From Callipepla californica brunnescens (Eukaryota; Chordata; Aves; Galliformes; Odontophoridae), in the NCBI GenBank assembly GCA_023055505.1, contig JALIRH010000147.1, positions 62,001 to 126,000 of the forward strand: DNA of 64,000 nucleotides, in the 5' to 3' direction. Shown here one piece after another: positions 57,636 to 64,000 of the stretch (the stretch's first letter is position 1; every line of letters starts with the position of its first letter). Made by a program: the position numbers and the translations under genes. The notes beneath the pieces are model-generated. The model had not been told where the DNA came from. It saw only the letters and a list, made by a program, of their open reading frames with translations, and did no database searches.

Positions 57636-58380
57636 GTATTCCTATGTAAATTTTGGATAACGGAAAAAAAAAGAAAAGGGATTTTATATTCAGGATATTG
57701 CAAGAAAGGGGGCAGGGCGTGTTATGCTATGTAGTTTACATAGCATTATTCTGTTGGGTGGAAATGAAGGTGAGGTTGATGAGCTGTGGCTGTCTGGGTG
57801 AATGTCTTGATCTCACTGACTTAATTTCTTGATCCAGTTCTGGAATTAAATTCGGAGTTGTTTTTCTGTTCCAGGACCTTGGGATGTCGTGGTCCTGGAA
57901 GCTGAAGTCTACTTGAAGTATATTCATACGTCCTTTGAGTAGAAGTATTGATTAGTTCTTGAAGTATTTCTTTCCTGATTTCCGTAGCTGCTAGAGTTTC
58001 TGTGTTACGGTTTACAGCAGGTACTTGCACAATAGATGGGTGCCGTTTTGCAGCAGTGTGAATCAGAAAGTGTATCCCTGTAGTGGCTGGGTGCTTAACC
58101 GCTGAGGCCGTCTGTCCTGTGCCTGTGGAGCAAGTGGTAATTAATGTTGTGCACTGACCAAATGTGGTTCACCCTGCTGACACTGTGTAAGTCCAGCAAA
58201 TGGTCTTCTCAATCTATGGTGGTGAAAGTATGGGGAAAAATGTTGCTGGGAATCTGGGAACTGCATGCTTTGTTTTGTTTTTAGATTTCCTTAAAGCTGA
58301 GATCTCCATGGTAAGCCAGATTTTCTCTCCCAGATTTTCCCAGTGAAAAGGCTGTATGGATTCAGGCCTTTTCTGCGACT
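57636..58380. other. Intron-like sequence after the last XPO1 exon
   Basis: No further XPO1 exon or other gene was recognised before the TTAGGG-type repeat starts at about 58381. Confidence 0.5.
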
Positions 58381-59757
58381 GGTTAGGGTTAGGGTTTAGG
58401 CTAGGGTTAGGGTCAGCTTCAGGGTCAGGGTTAGGGCAAGGGTTAGGTTTTGGTGTAGATTTCGGTTTAGGGTAAGGGTTAGGGATAATTTGAGTGTTAG
58501 CGTCAGGGACAGAAGTAGGTGAAGTGTTCATGTTAGGAGTAGCATTAGGGTTAAGTTTAGGGTTAGACTTAGGATTGGATTTGTATGTAGGGTTAGGGGT
58601 AGGGTTAGTTTGAGTGTCAGGGTGAGGTAAGGGGTAGGCCTCGGGTTTGGCTTTGTGTTAAGTAAAGGTTTAGGAATAGTTGTAGGGTTAGTGTTTGGAT
58701 TAGGATTTGGTTTAATATTAGGAACATGTTTTGGGATAGATTTAGGTGAGGGTTGTGGTGATCTGATGCTTTTGGTTAGGTTTAGGGTTGGGCTTCCACT
58801 TGGGTTTTGTGGTAGGGTCTGAGTTTGGGTTAGGGTTAGGGTAGAGTTAGAATTAGGATTTGGGAAATGCTTCGAGTTCTGTTTAGGGTAAGGATTAGTG
58901 TTAGATTTAGGGTTTGAGTTAGGGTTAGGATTATGGTTAGGACTAGGGTTCTGTTAGGTTTTGGGTTAGGGTTATGGGTAAGTTTGTTTTAGTACTAGGG
59001 TAAGGTTATGTTTAGGGTTAGGGTTACGATTAGGGAAAGATTTAGTGATACAGTGTTAGGGTAAGTTTAGGTTATGGAATAGGGTTAGGTGTAAGATTGG
59101 GTTTAGTAATAGGGTTAGGTTTAGATTCTGGGTTAGGGTTAGAGATAGGGAAAGGGTTTGGGATTGTTTTAGGTTTTGGATTAGGTTTAGGATTAGGGTT
59201 AGGGAAAAAGTTTTTCTCAGTTTTATGATTGTGTTTAGAGCTAGGATTAGGTTGAGTGTTCATGTTAGCATTAGGGGAAGTTTTAGGTTTAGGTTTAGGT
59301 TTAGGATGCGATCTGTGTTTAGGGTTAGGGGCAGGGTCAGTTTGAGTGTAAGGGTCAGATTAGGGTTAGGCCTCTGGTTAGGGTTAAGGTTAGGAATAGG
59401 ATTAGGTTTCAGGTTAGTGTTAGGGTTAGGCCTGGGATTGCTGTTAGGGTTAGGTTAAGGTAAGTCTTGTGGTTAGGGTTAGGTGTAGGAAAAGGGTTTT
59501 GGGGATAGGGATAGTGTATAGGTAAGGGTTAGAATTCGATTTAGGATTAGGCTTAGGGATAGGGTTTGTTTGAGTTCTAAGGTTAGATACAGCATTAGAA
59601 CTAGGTTGAGTGTCAGTGTTAGGATTAGGGTTTGGGTTACTGTTGAGGATAGGAATAGGGATAGGTTTAGGGTTATGCTTAGGGTTCAGGCTAGGTACAG
59701 GGTTCGGGTTAGGTTTAAGGTGAGTGTTAGGCTTAGGGTAAGGATTGTGGTAAAAAT
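58381..59757. repeat. Degenerate telomere-type DNA, TTAGGG strand
   Basis: GGTTAGGGTTAGGG with many variants on the plus strand; the opposite orientation to the arrays at 22.6-33.5 kb and 62.3-64 kb. Confidence 0.9.
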
Positions 59758-59769
59758 GAGTTCTCTACT

Positions 59770-60294
59770 TGTTAATCAAACCGACTCGAGACAGATGTGT
59801 CCGTGTTTTTCAGCGTGTTTTTTTTTTCTGAGAACTATGTAGTTTGTAGAAGTCTCAAAAGAGATATATCGATGTTTTGTCTAAAAACTGTAGTTTGTGC
59901 AAGTTGGAGCCACAGCGCTTAGTTCTAACACCTGGACAATGAACAACAGATAGCAGTGACCTTTGGAGAAACTGCAAAAGAAAAAGAAGTGAAAATCTTC
60001 TCTTGAGCGCGCGTGATCGGAGCTGAGGAAAACTATGGCCTTCATCATCTCGATCGCCAGGAGGCAGAGAACGACCCCCAGATAACAGCCAGCGCAGCCC
60101 AGGAAGAGAAAGATAAGACATGAATGCAGAGATAAGGGACAATGAAAAGAGGGGTTGGGGGGCCCTGTTGAGCACCTCTGGTGCAGAGGAGACTCCCAGC
60201 CGCCCAGCGCTGTTCCGCTCATTTCTTGCTTGCTCAATAAATTCCTTACTGTTGGCAACAGTTGGTGCGTATCGTTCTCTTCACACCTCTAACA
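59770..60294 (+). mobile_element. LTR of the tRNA-His retrovirus
   Basis: The end CTAACA is placed three bases before the primer site. TGTTA at 59770 would pair with the terminal TAACA, but the 5' edge is less certain. An AATAAA signal lies at 60236-60241. Confidence 0.75.
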
Positions 60295-60297
60295 ATT

Positions 60298-60315
60298 TGG
60301 TGCCGTGACTCGGAT
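60298..60315 (+). promoter_or_regulatory. Primer binding site, tRNA-His type
   Basis: TGGTGCCGTGACTCGGAT complements the 3' end of vertebrate tRNA-His over all 18 bases. Confidence 0.92.
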
Positions 60316-60392
60316 CCAGGCGACTCTGCTGTGGAATTCCCACTCCAGGGGAGCACCCCGTCTTCGGACGGCCCCTGGGCTGGGGAACTTCT

Positions 60393-61856
60393 GTGCAGAG
60401 ACCTGTAGCTCCGAACTCTAGGTACAGCTCGCAGGTAAAGCTACCGGACATACCACTAGAAAGTCCCCTAGGTTTAATGTTAAAACATTGGGGTGATTCT
60501 CCCTCTAGACGAGGAAAGAGTGAGGTGAAGATGGTACATGACTGTATGGAGGTATGGGGAGGAAAGCAGAGAAGGGCAGATCAGCTGTTCTGGCCAGTAT
60601 TTGGGTCCTTTGAGGACCGGATCTGCCAGGCTCTAAACGCTTATGCAAATGAAAAACAGCCTTTGAATCTGGAAGATGGTGAGTATGCAAATGATGGGTA
60701 GAATCTGATATTGGAACCTTTCTGTTCCCCCTGATTAAAAAAAGGAATACAACAGAGGAGGACATTATACACTATCCCCCCGCCTTACGCTCCCCCCGAA
60801 CAGAATCCAGCGGCTCCGCCGGAGCAAGCTGAATCTGACTTGGGAGATGAACCTGAATGTGAACCCCTAGACTTCCCTAGGAGAAGGATCACTAGAAGGC
60901 AAGCTAGGCAGGAGAGGGGTCAAGGAGGAAACGTTCTCCCTTGAAGAGAAATACCTGTAGCTACCGGAGGATCAAAGCCAGGAGCTGGCTATGTTTCAGT
61001 TCCCTTCAACTCAGGAGATACATAAGGGAATTTAAGAAGGAGATGGGGAATTTGCTGGAGGATCCTTGAGGGGTCTCCGAGAGGCTAGATCAATCTTCAG
61101 GTCCCAACCATTAAACTTGGGATGAAACACAGGCAATTTTGGGCATACTATTTAGAGCAGAAGAAAGGGATATGATCAGGAGGGCAGGTACGTGAATCTG
61201 GGATCAGCAACACCCGGCTGGCCCAGGAGCAGATCTAAAGTGACCCTTACAGCGGCCCAATTGGGATAATCAGAGCCAGGAACATGGTACTCACATGGCA
61301 GATTTGCGAGTTCTTATTATTCAAGGGATTAGAGAATCTGTCCCTCGGGGACAGAATATCAATAAGGCAAATAAGGCAAGCAACGGAAAAAAGATGAAAC
61401 TCCTACTGAGTGGTTAGAGAGACTATGCAGAAATGTACAGTTCTATTCAGGATTAGATCCTGCTACCCCGTGGGGCGAGCTCTCCTGAAAACGCGGTTTG
61501 AAGCTAGGTCCTGGACAGATATTGGAAGGAAACTAGAGAAGCTGGAGGACTGGCAGGAGAGAGGATTAGATGAATTGCTGAGAGAGGCTCAGAAAGTATA
61601 CGTTAAGGAGAGAGGAGGAGACTCAGAAGAGGCAAGCTGGAAGTCTGATAGCCGCGGTAAGAGAAGGACAGAAGGGGGCGTTCCAGGCAAGGAGAAGAGG
61701 GAATATTCCTCGGGCAGAAAATGCGCTTCAACCCAAGCAGAACAGACCCAGAGATATGAGGACAGTTGAATGCTTCTACTGTCAGAAAAAGGGACACATG
61801 AAGAAAGACTGTAGAAAGAGAATCTGGGACGAGCAAATGTTTCAGGAGGACTGAGG
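60393..61856 (+). pseudogene. Gag of the tRNA-His retrovirus, frameshifted
   Basis: The first 100 codons are open, with a matrix-like start (ESPLGLMLKHWGD, then FWPVFGSFEDRICQALNAY). Frames then break several times. A later open piece (61410-61769) resembles the capsid end and nucleocapsid linker. A frame change just after it leads to a CCHC zinc knuckle at 61771-61812 (C-X2-C-X4-H-X4-C), which binds viral RNA. The breaks prevent a full Gag. Confidence 0.8.
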
Positions 61857-61872
61857 GGGTCAGGGACTCTAT

Positions 61873-62139
61873 GTGCTGGGGACCTGGGAAAGAAACAAGC
61901 CCTTGATAAAATTGAAATTGGGTTCTCAGCGTCAGGAAATGGAATTTTTGGTAGAGTCTGGGGCAGAAAGATCGACTGTTCAATATTTACCTCGAGGATG
62001 TTCTTTATCCTCGGAAGAGCTACAAGTAATTGGAACAAAAGGGGAACCTTTTATGGTACCTGTTGTAAAGCAGGTAGAAATAGAATCACCTAGCACCTAT
62101 GGAACTGAGTCTTTTTTATTGGTACCTGAAGCAGAATAG
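61873..62139 (+). pseudogene. Protease of the tRNA-His retrovirus, active site changed
   Basis: The sequence around the catalytic site reads FLVESGAERSTV, where retroviral proteases carry Asp-Thr-Gly; the essential Asp is Glu here and Thr is Ser, so it is expected to be inactive. A stop follows at 62137-62139, and more in-frame stops occur in the pol-like sequence up to 62344. Confidence 0.75.
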
Positions 62140-62344
62140 AATTTGCTAGGGAGAGATTGAATTGTGGAGTTAGGAATAAATTTGGAAGTAAAAGATAGAG
62201 AATTAACTGTTCAGCAACGTACTCTAACGATAGAAGATGAGGCTAGAATTAACCCAGAAGTTTGGTAGAGTCCAGAATCAGTAGGGAAGTTAGACATAGA
62301 ACCCTTTGAAGTGATTCTAAAGGACCCAGGCATTCCAATTAGGG

Positions 62345-64000
62345 TGAAAGGCCTAACCTTTCTCTCACCCTAACAATCAAAGAAAACCTATTCCTAAACC
62401 TAATCCTAAATCTAGTCCTAACCCTAACCCTCACCCTTAATCTAACCCCAACCCCCACCCAGAAGCTAACACTTAGCATTGTACAATACCTAAACGTACC
62501 CCTAATCCTTATCACTAAACCTAAAAGGAACCTGAAACATAGTGCTAAATCCGAACCCTAACCCTGAAGACTAACGCTAACAATGAACCAATTCCTATAC
62601 CTTTTCCTTCCTCCAAATTGATTCCTAGCACTAACCCTAACCCTACATTAACCCTATCCTAAACCTAACCCTAACCCTAGCCCTAAACTACATTAACCCT
62701 AACCCTAACCCTAACCCTAACCCTAGCCCTAACCTAACTCTAACCCTAACCCTAACCCTAACCCTAAACCTAATGCTAACCCTTACCCTACCCTAACCCT
62801 AACCCTACCATACCCTAACCCTAACCTACCCTAACACTAACCCTAACCCTAACCCTAAACCTAAACCTAAACCTAACCCTAACCCTAACCCTAATTCCTA
62901 ACCCTTACCTTAACTGTATCACAATCCCTATCCTAATTCTTACCCTAACCCTAACCCTTACCTAACACTAACCCTAACCCTAACCCTAACTCTAACCTTA
63001 ACCCTAACCCTAACCCTAACCTAACCCTAACCCTAATCCTAACCCTAACCCTAACTCTAATTCCTAACCCTTACCTTAACTGTATCACAATCCCTATCCT
63101 AATTCTTACCTTAACCCTAACCCTTACCTAACCCTAACCCTAACCCTAACCCTAACTCTAACCTTAACCCTAACCCTAACCCTAACCTAACCCTAACCCT
63201 AACCCTAACCCTAACCGTAACCCTAACCCTAACCCTAACCCTAACCCTAACCCTAACCCTAACCTCAACCCTAACCCTAACTCTAACCTTAACCCTAAAC
63301 CTAACAATAAATTTAACCCTAACCCTAACACTAACCCTAACCCTAATTTTACCCTAACCCTAACCCCAACCCTAACCTAACCCTAACCCTAGCCCTAACC
63401 CTAACCCCAACCCTAACCTAACCCTAACCCTAACCCTAACCCTAACCCTACCCTAACCCTAACCCTAACCCTCTCCCTAACAATAAATTTAACCTTAACC
63501 GTAACCCTACCCCTAACCCTAACAATAAATTTAACCTTAACCCTAACCCTAACCCTAACCCTAACCCTAACCCTAACCCTAACCCTAACCCTACCCTAAC
63601 CCTAACCCTAACCCTAACCCTAACCCTTACCCTAACCCTAGCCTAACCCAAACCCTAACCCTACCCTAACCCTAACCCTAACCCTAACCCTACCCCTGAC
63701 CCTACTTTACCCTAACCCTAATCCTAACACTAACTCTAACTTTATTCCTTACCCTAACACTAATCCAATCCCGAACCCTAACCCTAATCCTAGCCCTAAC
63801 TCTAACTTTATTCGTAACCCTACCCCTAATCCAAACAATAACCCTTACCCTAATCAAACCCTATCCCTATTCCTAACCCTTACCCTAACCGTATCACAAT
63901 CCCTATCCTAACTCTTACCATAACCCAAACCCTAACCTAACCCTAACCCTAACCCTAACCCTATCCCTAACCCTTACCCTAACCCTAACCCTACCCTAAC
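62345..64000. repeat. Telomere-type array (CCCTAA), more regular
   Basis: After about 320 bp that match 23150-23250 and 23827-24235 with gaps, the DNA becomes CCCTAA with long near-perfect runs (for example 63185-63265 and 63538-63595). It continues past the window end. Marker phrases with TTCCTAACCCTTACCTTAACTG and AACAATAAATTTAACC repeat internally. Confidence 0.95.

Larger units (their letters stand above)
59770..62344 (+). mobile_element. Endogenous retrovirus, 5' half, tRNA-His primer type
   Basis: In plus orientation there is one LTR, a primer site, a broken gag with a zinc knuckle and a protease. It ends in broken pol-like sequence where CCCTAA-type DNA resumes. It sits between TTAGGG-type and CCCTAA-type arrays. 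The gag start and single CCHC box are in the gammaretrovirus (class I) style. Confidence 0.85.

Noticed and set aside
59770..60300. tRNA genes near the primer sites
   Set aside because: Only the 18-nt primer complement is present; no cloverleaf can be built around it.

Overview
The window looks like a galliform bird, most likely chicken, and probably a GC-rich, satellite-rich microchromosome or a subtelomeric region. The evidence is the many CR1 LINE fragments with the typical CR1 3' end, several avian-type solo LTRs with 5-bp target duplications, a mariner-like short element, and long degenerate telomere-type arrays. No bacterial-type genes are present. Everything here was read by eye; similarities to named genes rest on recognised protein motifs, not on a search.

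Layout. 1-9.1 kb: nested CR1 LINEs with LTRs inserted into them. 9.1-19.2 kb: AT-rich DNA with no gene I can recognise, holding three LTRs and a mariner-like element. 19.2-20.0 kb: a fragment of an endogenous retrovirus (end of integrase plus start of env), at a sharp change to GC-rich DNA. 20.0-22.6 kb: short tandem repeats, a CpG-rich promoter-like island and the last coding exon of an SGF29-like gene (minus strand). 22.6-33.55 kb: degenerate CCCTAA-type DNA with higher-order repeats. 33.55-39.28 kb: an array with an 8-bp unit, holding two solo LTRs. 39.28-49.81 kb: an array with an 11-bp unit, interrupted at 43.24-44.09 kb by a CpG island that carries the first coding exon of SGF29 (minus strand). 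49.81-54.23 kb: a 3'-truncated endogenous retrovirus on the minus strand with a tRNA-Lys-type primer site and an extra two-membrane-segment ORF before gag. 54.23-54.78 kb: CR1. 54.92-57.64 kb: four consecutive exons of a diverged, intron-containing exportin-1 (XPO1) copy with a premature stop. 58.38-59.76 kb: TTAGGG-type DNA. 59.77-62.34 kb: a second, decayed retrovirus with a tRNA-His-type primer site. 62.35-64.0 kb: CCCTAA-type DNA again.

The two most interesting points are host-gene remains that sit in satellite DNA. The SGF29 first and last coding exons lie in the right order and on the same strand, but 21.5 kb of tandem repeats lies between them and none of the middle exons can be seen. 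The XPO1 copy kept its introns, so it arose by DNA duplication rather than retroposition. Several LTR insertions can be proven inside the window, because a related repeat copy shows the empty site or because the 5-bp duplications are perfect.
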